Shown piece by piece: positions 20,768 through 31,071 of a stretch of DNA of 64,000 nt (positions are counted from its first letter, which is position 1; each line of letters starts with the position of its first letter). The position numbers and the translations under genes were made by a program. This DNA comes from Hirsutella rhossiliensis (lineage: Eukaryota > Ascomycota > Sordariomycetes > Hypocreales > Ophiocordycipitaceae): assembly GCF_020360975.1 (NCBI RefSeq), contig NW_025408671.1, positions 5,208,001 through 5,272,000 of the forward strand. The letters run 5' to 3'. The notes beneath the pieces were generated by a model. That model was given only the letters and a program-made list of their open reading frames with translations. It was not told the origin of the DNA and searched no databases.

Positions 20768-21069
20768 TTACCACCCTGCCACCACACACAAACGGCCCCC
20801 TTCCGCTCCCTGTGCCCGATTTTTAGTCTCCCTGCACCTTACCGTACTTAGCAAGACTCCACACGTAGACGCGTAACACACCATAATACACACAATTGGC
20901 GTCGCGGCAAGCAGTGCCTCCTGATACAACACCACAAGCCAAAATAACTCGTGATAACCACCCACCTCGCAATACCACATCGCGTCTGCCAGACAGTCGC
21001 CCCAATAAAGGGAAGGTGAAAGACTAAGGCTAGTCCAAAAATGATGATTCTCGCCTTGGAGGGGTCAGG
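20768..21069 (-). pseudogene. Fragment of a membrane-protein gene with an 84-bp exon copy
   Basis: Bases 20986-21069 are identical to 3247-3330, part of an exon of the membrane-protein gene, encoding KARIIIFGLALVFHLPFIGA. The identity stops abruptly on both sides. The minus-strand sequence beyond it (20768-20980) can encode another hydrophobic stretch (FWLVVLYQEALLAATPIVCI), so this may be a chimeric or truncated paralogue. No complete gene can be built here. Confidence 0.6.
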
Positions 21070-22540
21070 AAATATGGACAAAAGTTTGGCTTGGAGTCGC
21101 TGGGAGCGGCCGGCATTTTTCGTCGGGATTGGCGAAGCGAAGGCAAAATCGGTTGATGTTGATGGGTTTGTACGCAGATGGCGGAGGAACGACAAGGTGA
21201 CTGACGATTTGAGCGGTGTGCCTCTGATTCCCAGGAATCCGCCGTTTGTTGGGCCGGAACAGGGTGTCATGCATGTGTGCACGGGGTTTCCCGTTACTAT
21301 CTCATGTTGCATGCAGCCTTGTACGATTCTGAAGGAGGCACCGACGCAATGGTGAGGAGAGGAGGAGATTAAATAGGCGCCATGTGCGGCACTGGGACTC
21401 GACTTTTGGATTTTGTCGAGCCGCCTGATGCAATTCAATGCACTGTAAGGCACGTAGTGAATGAAGGCCTGATTTGAGAGATGGCAGCGAATATTGGCCG
21501 GTACGACCCAGTCTCTGTTGCCACCCCTCTCCTTGAAGGCTACCGTAGGGCTGATGTACACACGGGTCGAAAAGTTGGAGGCCATTAATAGCTATGCCCC
21601 CCCGAGGTTGTGCTAGGATGGCTCCGATAAGACTAGCAGGGACATCCTTCTACTGACCTTCGGCTCACGCGGATTATGGTACTACCCGTTGGCCCACCTA
21701 GCCTTAGCCAACGGGTAGTGCCATGCGGCTAAACGGCATTCTCCCGGGTTAAAAGGTGGCACGCCTTGTGCGTCACGCTATCGGGTATCGCCAACCAAAG
21801 AGAAAAATGCCTCATATAAAAAACCCTCAGCATGGCGCGTGAGCTGTAGACGAAAGCATTGGCCACCGAATGCCAGCTCATGCGCGATGCTTCATTTGGA
21901 CGGAATCACTGCCTCGATTAAACAATTCTTGGCGGGCGCCCTTCAGATGGTTGGCGGCGCCGCTCCGGACACCACACTATTGGTACCTGTATCTGGTAGC
22001 CGATCAGCGTTGCCCTTCAAACATCCCGCGACGGGTACGGTCGCAACCCTGGCTGGTACGAGGACAGGGCACTAAGCTTAACGAATGCATTCCCATAATC
22101 GGCAAATCGTCTATGATTTGAACTGCATCGTCACTTCAACAATCCAAGTGTCACTGTCCATGGAATACTTTCTCAATACTCATTGACGTGCACAGGTCAA
22201 GGAAAGAGCTAGAGTGGCGCTGCCACGTGGATCCTTACCTTGTTAATATGCCGCATTCCCGGCCCGGCTACCTGACCTTCATATACTCGGGGGGTTGACT
22301 AGCAGGGGAGCCCTGTAGGCCCCCCCCTCTCCGGCAGGAGAGGGGGGCACAAAATCTGTTTCTTTGACGGTTGTGTTTCCCTCTATCGCGAATTCAATTA
22401 ACAGCCACTATGTCAATTAAGTTTATTAAAATCCTCCAAAAATGTATACCATACATGGGGTTCTATATAATTGATGTACCAAGTCTCATACGAATTGGTC
22501 GGGTGGTTGGTGTTGCACTATATACCTAAAGTTCTAAGGG
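21070..22540. other. Gene-poor stretch with hairpins
   Basis: A minus-strand frame covers 21070-21585, but it has no recognised domain. Further right are the hairpin at 21678-21722 and a palindromic GC-rich stretch near 22320-22350 (CCCCCCTCTCC and its complement). No gene is supported. Confidence 0.4.
21678..21722. repeat. Strong 16-bp hairpin
   Basis: GGTACTACCCGTTGGC and GCCAACGGGTAGTGCC form an inverted repeat with 15 of 16 pairs and a 13-base loop. Neither a terminator nor a transposon end can be shown. Confidence 0.7.
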
Positions 22541-22555
22541 TACCTAACGCTCGCG

Positions 22556-23133
22556 CGACTTTGGTATGCAAAATCGTCTGCCACTTATAACAAGCTCCGG
22601 CTCATCCTCTTCATCTTCTTCATCGGACGCACGCACGATGACTCGTTCCTCCTCAAGCTCGGCCTGGAGCTCGGCCTCGTCTTTTTCGTTCAATTGCACC
22701 CGCCGTCTTCTCAATGGTGGCTGTTGCTCAAGAGGAAACTGGGATAGTGGTGCCCTAATACGCTGGGGTTGGCGCTGTGTTGTCACGATTTGAACGTCAT
22801 CGTCGCTGCTATTATGAGGCGAGAGATCCGGCTCTGAAGAAAGCATCATAGAGATGTAGTTATAATCGATGTCAGAGTCTTTGTCGGCGTCAGCTTGGGC
22901 AACCTCTTGTGCCCGCGCCTCTTCCCGGGCTTGTGACCAGGCCACAATGTCTGGGAGAGCCATGAGGTCGCCTTTGGGTATGTTGTCCATAGGAAAGACC
23001 GTTCTTTATCCGTAGCTGTATTCCAACGCTCTTGAAGAGCCTCGCGAGCGATGACTTCTTCTGGGTGGTATAGCGTACAGCCTTCACAGCCGTCTAGGGA
23101 CCTAAATTTGGCGTGGCCGAGGACGTTAAGCAT
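22556..23133 (-). pseudogene. Unrecognised acidic protein, one frameshift
   Basis: A minus-strand frame opens at ATG 23133 (MLNVLGHAKFRSLD) and encodes EEVIAREALQERWN and KERSFLWTTYPK. A single-base shift near 22975 then leads into GDLMALPDIVAWSQAREEAR and a long acidic tail rich in Asp/Glu that ends near 22546. The two pieces fit end to end, which suggests one original protein of about 190 residues. It borders hAT-1 but does not resemble its transposase. Family unknown. Confidence 0.5.
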
Positions 23134-23139
23134 GCGAGT

Positions 23140-23445
23140 CGCTTACGCGAGGTCCGACGTATGTATAGAATCACCTTACTCCGGTTCGCTCCAATTGTCA
23201 CTAATGGGATCCCGTTCGGACAATCGCCTCTATTAGTTTCGCTGCTTCGGGAGTAATGTTACAACGGACCTGCCCGCTTGCCTAGACCGAGGACAGCTGT
23301 TTTTTTATGCGGACTTCCTGCCTGTGCTTGTCTACCGGGCCGATAGCCGACCGAATGGTGGCGGTGCGCATGCCTGTAGAGCAGGTCAATTACCCGATTT
23401 AGAAGAGTCAGCCACCCGGCCCGTTCGGCCCACATAGTCATTGCC
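23140..23445. other. Intergenic
   Basis: No convincing gene or repeat seen between the acidic protein and the hAT-1 end. Confidence 0.35.
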
Positions 23446-26120
23446 TTGGTGTGTACCTAAGCGATTGCAAAGATACCTCAAAAACGCCAATAAGTAGTAT
23501 ATAGTTTTAAGTTATAGCCTTCTAAGAAGTCGATAATCCCGAATACTACAAAAATTAACTTACATAAATACTGATCCGCCTGTCCTAGGCAAATCGACTG
23601 AAAATAAGCACTTTCAAAGCTCTGCCGAATCCTCAAAATACGTCGGTACAACGCGTTCGAATCCGCCACTGTACACGGCTACACTCTTAGAGCCTCAATC
23701 CTCCGAAGCCTCCATTGTATCTAGACAGGGGGTTGATGTCGCAGACTTATCAGCTTGGGGTGCAGGAGGTTTGGGGGTAGGGGGTTCGGTGGGAGCCTCG
23801 GTGGGAGGAAGAGGTTGAGGAGGATTCTCGCCTGAACACAGATTAGCATATACCTACATATATAATGAGGGTGTATCCATACCATCTTCCAGCTTGCCCG
23901 GAATGTGGTCTGGTCTCCAAATAATACTATTGGCAAAGGGCAGGATGTCATACTCCATGGCCGCCTTGATCAACGCCTGATCGATCTTATCTTCCTGAGT
24001 ATAAGCACTCCGTAAAAGTGTTAGTACTCGCACCGTATCTGCCTTCAAAGCGTGACGGCGGATACCGAATTCGTCTCTACAACCGCTGAAGAGGCGTTCC
24101 ACGTCAACTTCAGAGCCAGAGACAGAGAGAAGATCACGCGCCGCCGCAGCCAAAAGTGGCCACTCGACCTTGTGTTCTTTCCACCACTTCAGTAGGAAGT
24201 CTGGAGACTTTGCAATAGACTCGTCGAACTCTATTCGAGGAGTTGCAAACCACCGTTCAAGCTCCGAAATAGGGATCGCCGCGCCCGTCTCCGCCTCCCT
24301 CGCCTTCTTCATTTGGATGGCTCTCCATTGCGCAATGGAGACTCCTTGAGGACGCTCAGCTGGTCTGGATTGGCTCATAGTTGAGTCTGTGGCATTCAAT
24401 GCTGCTAGCTCCGGCCACTCCGTTTTGAAATACTTCTTGACTTTAGCCATAATCTCAGAGTATTGATCCGGTATCATCATCTCCAATTGGTGAGTTTTAT
24501 AACGCGGATCCAGGATGTGAGCTGCGAATAGCATCATTTGATCGTCAAGCTTCTTCGTATAAGTAACGTGTTTTGCTTTGCCCTTCGAGAAGACGTCTCG
24601 AATGGACATATCAAGGTCTGTACAGTCGCCAACTCCTTCGACTACATCATCAAGGAGAGCTTCCAAATCCCAATAGATATCGAGACTTTGTGAGATCGGC
24701 GGCATAACTTCGGAGACTTTCAGAGTGTGGTCTTTAAACGGCTTCAGAACCTTCCGCAGTTGATAGAGAGCGACAATCTCTTCTGATAAGGGCAGGAGGC
24801 ACTTGACTTGCGGGTGAGTATCAACGAACTCGGTATACTCTGCCTCAAGCTCGAGGAATTGGTCAATCATGTCGTAGGCCGAATTCCAGCGAGTGTCGAC
24901 ATCGTAGGTTGGCTTCCGGTAGTGCGTGCGCGGCATGCTTTGAAGTCTTGCTCCTAGACCCGGATCTCAACATCCAGAGATTGAGGAGGCGGATTTTGGC
25001 AATCCCACTTCGACTAGAGTCTCCAGGAATGGTGTAGTTGTTGCTTTTATTCTCTTCGTCCCACTTGTCAAGCATCTTCTTGGCTTCCTTCGCTGTGCCT
25101 GCTTTGAGATCTTGCAAGACGCCCTCACAAATGAGCGAGGTAATATGAGCTAGACAGCGGATCCAACTCTTCCTGCCGTGAAAGCGCATGCGGGCCTCCC
25201 TATTGGGCTCACCTTGTCGTCGAATTTGGTCTTGAGAGAATCGTACAAAGACTGACAGAGCGTGCCGTTATTGCCGGCGTTGTCTCCCGTAATGGCGAGA
25301 AGCTTAGGCTTGAGCCTGAGCTCCTCAAGCGTCCTCTCAACTATCTCAGCTAATTGTTTGCCAGTGTGAGATCTTTTGAGTTCAATAAACTCAATAACTT
25401 CCTCTCTCTCCTCAAACTCCAGTGTAATCCAGTGCGCAATAATGGCGAAAATGGGCACCCGATTCGGTGCTGTCCAGATATCAAGGGTGAACGAGATGGT
25501 GGCACAATTGTACTCAAGCTCAATCTTCAGCTTCTCCCTGCGTTCGACAAAGTCTGTATATATATGATTGCGTAACGTTATACGACTCCTGTACACACAT
25601 GTTGTGTTGTGAGCCAAGAACATCTCTTGAAAAGCAGGAGTCTCGATAACAGAGAAGGGTTGTCGGTGTTTTACAAACCACCGGCGGATAGACTCCTTTG
25701 CCGTGAGTCTTGCTCTCTGCCTAGGTCGACCGCTCCATACGTCTGCCTCTGTATAATCTCCTCCACCAATGGCGCGGCCGTATCCATTAATTCGAGCGTG
25801 GTGAGATTCCTTCGTAATACCGTGGATTTTTAAATGGTCTCCCATGCCAGAGGTAACCCCTCGGCGGTTCGATTCGAGGACCTGGAATCTCTTCCGAAGA
25901 GTATTGGGATTTTGAAGGCACTCTATACAAGTCCACCGGAACTCTTGGAAGATCTTCGGCCCATCCTTATCCTCTGAGTAAAAGCTTCTGTCTATAGCTT
26001 CCCTCTGCATATACCAATAGACGTGGCTGTTCTTGTCTCTCTTCTTGCGAACATGCTTCTGTTTGTTGTCGGCCCACTGTCGAGAAGAAGGTCCGAACGA
26101 GTTGAGGTCTCTAGGTCTCT
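23446..26120 (-). mobile_element. hAT-1: Restless-like hAT transposon, copy A
   Basis: The left end is defined by comparison with a second copy. Both begin TTGGTGTGTACCTAAGCG (23446 here, 36065 there) and differ in sequence before that point. The right end is not resolved, and I could not find the terminal inverted repeat or the 8-bp duplication. The coding region is on the minus strand and an untranslated 3' region of about 400 bases separates it from the left end. Confidence 0.8.
23866..26010 (-). pseudogene. hAT-1 transposase
   Basis: Starting at 26010 (an in-frame extension upstream lacks an ATG and probably follows an intron), the protein has a BED-like finger (WTCIECLQN, then H..H in GDHLKIHGITKESHH). 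The catalytic core includes ISFTLDIWTAPNRVPIF and AITGDNAGNNGTLC, then CLAHITSLICEGVLQ, YDVDTRWNSAYDMIDQFLEL and the dimerisation motif WPLLAAAARDLLSVSGSEVD followed by VERLFSG. Frame changes near 25190 and 24940 break it. The family resembles the Restless hAT of Tolypocladium-type fungi. Much of its C-terminal part is repeated at 41892-42878. Confidence 0.88.
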
Positions 26121-26855
26121 CTAGGTAATACAGCTTGAAACCAGGTAAGAAGGGAAGTCTGCAGACTGTTGTTTCTTCTTCCTAGACCACTGAGGGGTCC
26201 GGAGGATCTCCTATTCGAACGGGGACCCTTTGAGGAGTCCGGCATAACTATTACTGGCTGGGACCTCGAGAGACTGAACTATCGATTTCATAGCTAGAAG
26301 AGCTATTCGATCGGGAGATGGAGCTGATGTTGCTGACGTAGATGACTTACGTGGCCTTCAGTAAGTGGCAAGAAGTGCCCTCTTCCTGATAGAATGTATA
26401 CTATACCTGAAAACGGGATATCAACTTGGGAGAAGCTTGGAGGGATATAAAAGGGGCTGCTTGAACGGGGGAGAGAGAGCAATCAACACATGCATTCTCG
26501 CATACCATCTGATCATATGATACTCGACCTTCGAAAAGTCCCTTTATCCACTTCTATGCCCACTTTTGCTCTCTCCTTCGCGAGACAATCACGATATATA
26601 TTTTTTATACTTCAAATTTAGCCAAAAAAATTCTATTTAAACCCATGTTCTTTATATTATATGCATTAAAGATGTTGGTATGTTGGTGCGTTGCGAACTT
26701 TCTTGCCATACTTTAAGATAGCAATTGCGCTCGTTCTATAGTAAACGTATGGCCATATATGGTCATACGGCTGATTCAGTATGGTATAGGTTTATTGACA
26801 ATATATGGGCAATATATGGTTTAATTAAACCATACGCGTATGATTAGAAAGCCTG
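26121..26855. other. AT-rich intergenic stretch
   Basis: It probably contains the 5' portion of hAT-1 (a TATAAAAG box near 26449 on the plus strand) and an AT-rich tract at 26590-26850 with no open frames. Confidence 0.4.
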
Positions 26856-26936
26856 GAACGAAGACTCAAAGCTAAGGAGCAAAGAAAGACTAGACTACAC
26901 GATCGAGCTGGCCCTTATGTGCATATGCACGAGGTT
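26856..26936 (-). repeat. Gypsy-1-related LTR fragment
   Basis: About 80 bases match the middle of the Gypsy-1 LTR (AAGACTCAAAGCTAAGGAGC, then AGACTAGACTACACGA), with small indels. The rest of the LTR is missing or unrecognisable, so this is an older, degraded solo LTR. Confidence 0.75.
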
Positions 26937-26975
26937 ACCTCAGCGAGCTCAGGCCATTGTAAAGGTCATGTGATG

Positions 26976-27054
26976 TCCTGTAAGGCGCACACAACTAAAC
27001 AGAGAGTGAGGAATGGGGTCAATCATTCAATTCATTGATCTCTGACGAGCTCCA
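26976..27054. repeat. Dispersed repeat, copy 2
   Basis: Matches 2656-2738; see that entry. Confidence 0.6.
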
Positions 27055-27390
27055 TCAGGTGCTATGCAACCTACTTTTATAACCACGAGAGGCCTCCCAG
27101 CCCCGTGCTTTTCCCTGGAAAAGTCACTCCAGCCAGTGGTTGGAATCAACCAGCCATCTACCGTGGTCAAGCACTTTAGGCGCGTGACAGTGCCACTTAA
27201 CTAGCCGTTCGCAATACCTAGGCTGAGTTGCTTTGGCAAGCCCCTGGAACACAGCCATGGATGGGTACAAGGGTTAACATGCTGCCAAGGCTCTTGTCGT
27301 CGCTCTCAAATTCCGAAAAGCTTACAGTCGAACAAGGGTGCTGCTAAAAACGCCAACCTGCAAGTAATATGTGTCCGCCTTTTCCATTGT
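27055..27390. other. Intergenic
   Basis: Downstream flank of the minus-strand gene at 27394. No gene or repeat recognised. Confidence 0.35.
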
Positions 27391-27393
27391 CCT

Positions 27394-28113
27394 CTACTGA
27401 ACAGGCAGTATTACCCATCCGAGCTGTTGTATCGACTTCGTTATCTCCAGATTTGGAAGTTCGCCGTAGAATTGGACGATGATGTTTCTCAGTGAAGGAA
27501 TAGCTTTCAGTTGCGCGTCGATCTGAGAGAAAGTCTCCCGAACGAATATTGAGTCAGGCGAGTCCTGGCTCTCCTTGACGAAATACGTTGGGGTCTGACT
27601 TGGCACGAGGGTTTCTAGCGTTTTCAGGTTGATACACATCGTCTGGAGAAGTCCCAGACTGCGCAAGTCATCCTCTCTAAGCATAAGTCTCCCTGGTTGA
27701 CGCTCCCTATGCTCGGCCACTGGGAAGTTGATGCAGATATGAGAGAGATGGCCTGCATTTGTAGATCCAATGCAGTTGAAGAAAGATTGCAAGAGGTCGG
27801 CCTGGTGCTGTGTTGTGTCCATGAAGTTAAATTTGTTCGAACCGTATAGCACTGCACGAGCCTCATCGCGCATTCGCCTGTTGGTGTACAGCAGAGCAAG
27901 CCAACGAGCCGGCCTATCTGGCGCAAATACTTCAACACGGCGAGAACCTGTCTCCCGGAAAATATATAGCGGGTGCGCCACAACGAGCACTCTTCGGTAG
28001 ATGGCTTGGCGGGCCGTGCAAGGTAGGCTGAAAAACCCTTTAACAGGCAATGTATGTGACGTATGGGTCGTCTCTTTCTCAGAAGTATCCATGACAGACG
28101 GGACCGGGAGCAC
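27394..28113 (-). CDS. F-box-like / DUF7730-like fungal protein, 239 residues
   Basis: A single intact minus-strand frame starts at ATG 28113, with an alternative ATG (MDTSEKE) at 28092. After a short polar leader come FFSLPCTARQAIYRRVLVV, ALLYTNRRMRDEARAVLYGS and FNCIGSTNAGHLSHICINFP. These are the hallmarks of a very large ascomycete family with an F-box-like first helix pair followed by LYxNRxxxxEAxxxLY and an isoleucine-rich region. These proteins are usually uncharacterised. An adaptor role is family-based inference only. Confidence 0.7.
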   Translation of the reverse strand: MLPVPSVMDTSEKETTHTSHTLPVKGFFSLPCTARQAIYRRVLVVAHPLYIFRETGSRRVEVFAPDRPARWLALLYTNRRMRDEARAVLYGSNKFNFMDTTQHQADLLQSFFNCIGSTNAGHLSHICINFPVAEHRERQPGRLMLREDDLRSLGLLQTMCINLKTLETLVPSQTPTYFVKESQDSPDSIFVRETFSQIDAQLKAIPSLRNIIVQFYGELPNLEITKSIQQLGWVILPVQ

Positions 28114-28289
28114 GGGGTCCTCTTGAGCGAAGGGAAGTTTAGCGGCTCATGCAAGCATCCAGCGATTCGGGCGAGGACGTGACGCAGAAGAGGGTTCGAC
28201 GGGTTTGTCGAGCTTGACCACTGGGAAGTGTAAACGATCGGGCGACGAGAGAAATGAAACGTGCGAGCTGACTTCTTTGGCATCCGCTT

Positions 28290-29088
28290 CCTCGAAAACT
28301 AGGCCGACTGCGCATGTAGTTCGACTATGAACTGGTCGTGAATCATAGATGCAGGTGATGAAGTTGGCCTAAAGTAGGTGTAAGGTTCTGTTCTTGTGCG
28401 ATGCTATCTCTCATGCGAAGTGTGACCACCAACCGAAGAATTGATTCTCTATGAATCAGAAGAGTTCTTGATGATTGGAGATGCAGACAACGAAGTAAAA
28501 CCGTAACAAAGACGGGCCTGTCGCTTGTCTCGTTTTCCCGAGTTCCGAATGGGAGAGAAAGCGTCGATGTGAGCAAGGCGGAGGCAAAACGGGTGACGTG
28601 GTTTTTCCTCGCCACCGTAAGGTGGGGCAAGAGGGGTACGGTGCCACCCAATTACGACACCTTGATTGGCGAAACTTTGTGGATCCTGAGAGGGGGCTCG
28701 GGTAAGCCAAAGTGGTAGGCGGTGTGGCTTCAATCACGACCAAAGCCTATCCCCGCTTGTACTACCAAGAGTTACAGTGCTGCGGATGGTCTCTTACGTT
28801 GGATTAGCTGGACTTGCTCAGAACCATACTGTCCTACGATGAAATGATGACACCGAATATAGGGCTTCTTCAGATCTCTTTGAGCATGCGAACGCCGCAC
28901 CTAGGTCGCAGACAGGGCTCTTGGCCAATAAGAACGCAACGCTATCAGGGATCCTTTACTTTACTAGTGAAATATTGTCACGTGTCAAAAACAGTCAAAT
29001 ATAACAGTCACTTCCAGCATCACCTGCTAGAGTGTGCACTCTACTTTTGCCTAGCAAAATGACGTGACAATTAACGTACTTCACCACC
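28290..29088. other. Intergenic; outer inverted-repeat arm at 28878-28907
   Basis: No convincing gene. Bases 28878-28907 form an inverted repeat with 30284-30313 (27 of 30 pairs). Confidence 0.4.
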
Positions 29089-29090
29089 TA

Positions 29091-30196
29091 GTGAGCCACT
29101 ACCCCTGCACAAATCCAACCGTCCCCAATTCCATCGTCGCAGAACACACTAAAAATGGATAATCAATTAAATACTTATATAAATGGAGTCCTTAATTCCC
29201 GTGCAGGATCGGATATTATGCCCGGGCAATTTACACCTACTGCGGAGCCGTTGTGTGCCGGTTTTCACGGTCGCGCCAGACTGTACCCTTGACCCCTCGC
29301 CGTCACCCGCCTTCTCCTCTGCAAGGCGAAGACCTTCCTCAACAGCTAAATCACCCTTATCTAGGCTTTGCTATCTACTACATTCAACGCATCGTTTGGA
29401 AGCTCTCGACTTTAAGTGCATTTCAGCACTCAAGCACTCGCATGGACGGCTTGTCTAGAAGGTGGAACTAGGGACTGTTCACATCGACAAAACAGGCATT
29501 CTCAGATCTCTATCACGAAGCCTATTGGATAACGATTATAGACAAGAAATTAAGAATGCATTTTGAGGCCGTCGGAGATATCCCGTACGATCCACAGAAG
29601 GTCCTTTCCAGACAGAATGTGAGGACATTGAGTCCTCTACTTCAACCAACAACCCTCGATCCCTAAGGCTCAGTGAGTCAACTGTTGCCCAAAACGCCTC
29701 ATAGCATCATGGAACTTGAGGTTCAAGTCAAGGCGATTCTGCAACATCGTACGAGGGCAGCGCATGAACAGGCCAGCCCAGCCGATCAGGCAGTGCGTCA
29801 CTTAGCCGAGTTCGGCCAAATAGCGATGCACGGCGCAGCCCTTCTGTCGGATGAAAACGAGCGACTCCGAAGCGAAATCCAAAGGCAGATGAGAAAGAGG
29901 GATATTAGGCCGCTTATGCGTAGCTCATGGGGGTGTTTTAGTTGTGGAGAAAGGTCCTCGGCTTGCAGAGGGGAAGGCGGGTGACGGCGAGGGGTCAGGG
30001 GTACAGTCTGGCGCGACCGTGAAAACCGGCACACAACGGCTCCGCAGTAGGTGTAAATTGCCCGGGCATAATATCCGATCATGCACGGGAATTAAGGACT
30101 CCATTTATATAAGTATTTAATTGATTATCCATTTTTAGTGTGTTCTGCGACGATGGAATTGGGGACGGTTGGATTTGTGCAGGGGTAGTGGCTCAC
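29091..30196. mobile_element. Non-autonomous pogo-like element with long terminal inverted repeats
   Basis: Inverted repeats of about 255 bases (29091-29345 and 29940-30196, start GTGAGCCACTACCCC) are nearly identical and flanked by TA on both sides. The interior retains a fragment of pogo transposase (29673-29880). It is thus a deletion derivative of a TA-targeting element, mobilisable only in trans. The long, highly matched arms could form a hairpin RNA if transcribed. Confidence 0.88.
29673..29900 (+). pseudogene. C-terminal fragment of a pogo transposase
   Basis: The encoded segment includes VKAILQHRTRAA and FGQIAMHGAALLSDENERL, which resembles the end of the pogo-2 transposase in this window (CQMAMHGAALLADE). 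No catalytic region remains. Confidence 0.7.
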
Positions 30197-30198
30197 TA

Positions 30199-30426
30199 CT
30201 CGTGACGGTAGCTACATTGTACTGGTCACATCCCATCTTTTAACGGCGTATCTGACAAGTCGCTACGTAGCTCTGGATCTCGTGACCTAGGTGCGGCATT
30301 CGCACACTCAAAGGGATGCGAGGTACTTAAGACAAAAGGCATATCAGCAATATGGTGGGGTTCAAAAAGTAGGCCTACTAGGGGGGTCTAAAAGTCGACC
30401 CCCCGCGCTTGAACATCAAGCACGGG
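30199..30426. other. Intergenic; outer arm 30284-30313
   Basis: Contains the second arm of the outer inverted repeat and a GC palindrome (GGGGGGTC...GACCCCCC near 30388-30404). No gene. Confidence 0.4.
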
Positions 30427-30651
30427 GGGGCCATTGACTAGGAAAAGGGTCACTGACTGGGAAATGCCTGGGAGTACTTTACTTTACGGATATTTGGGCA
30501 GTAAGTGAAAGTACCCCTTGAGGTAGATTTATTTATCAGGGCGATCTAAATAAGCGGTATAATGCGGTACTTTCTATTACACTAATTTCTCGGCGAGATA
30601 GAGGTACCTTTCCTTTCCCAGTCAGTGACCCTTTTCCTAGTCAATGGCCCC
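30427..30651. mobile_element. 225-bp MITE with perfect 38-bp inverted ends
   Basis: The arms 30427-30464 and 30614-30651 (GGGGCCATTGACTAGGAAAA...) are perfect reverse complements. The AT-rich interior has no coding capacity. The target duplication is not clear because a run of G precedes the left arm. Confidence 0.8.
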
Positions 30652-30659
30652 TAGTAATC

Positions 30660-31071
30660 CATTATCGCCTTTTCTTTGCTCCTCCTCCCGCCCCTCTCAA
30701 AGGGACGGAGGGCTTCCTTATTTGACTGGCGGACCGCTTGCAGCCCCGCACCTGCTCCACCAATCAAAAGCCGGCACGATCTCGTCGTTCATTTCTCCTG
30801 CAGGCAGGTGCTCTTCCCGGCGGTTATCCGACCACATCCATTGGTCTTGAACCGAGGCTTCCAGGCTTCCACTGAATCAGGGGATTTTAAAGAGTAGTTA
30901 AATAGCGCAGTAGCATCACCCATCCAGCTGCACTGGTTTCGACAATCCTCCAAAATCCAGACACTTCCCTCCAGGCTTAAGGCATGTAGTATTTGATTCA
31001 TTCGAGGTTCTACACTTGAATAAGGCGACGGAATCATCGCACCTCGGAAACGGAAGCACTCCAGCAACACG
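30660..31071. other. Probable promoter region of the NLR-like gene
   Basis: Short frames only. It lies directly upstream of the NACHT gene start at 31072. Confidence 0.4.

Noticed and set aside
21678..21740. Helitron 3' terminus (hairpin followed by CTAA)
   Set aside because: CTAA occurs about ten bases after the stem but is followed by A rather than the T expected at an AT target, and no TC start or Rep/helicase coding is seen.
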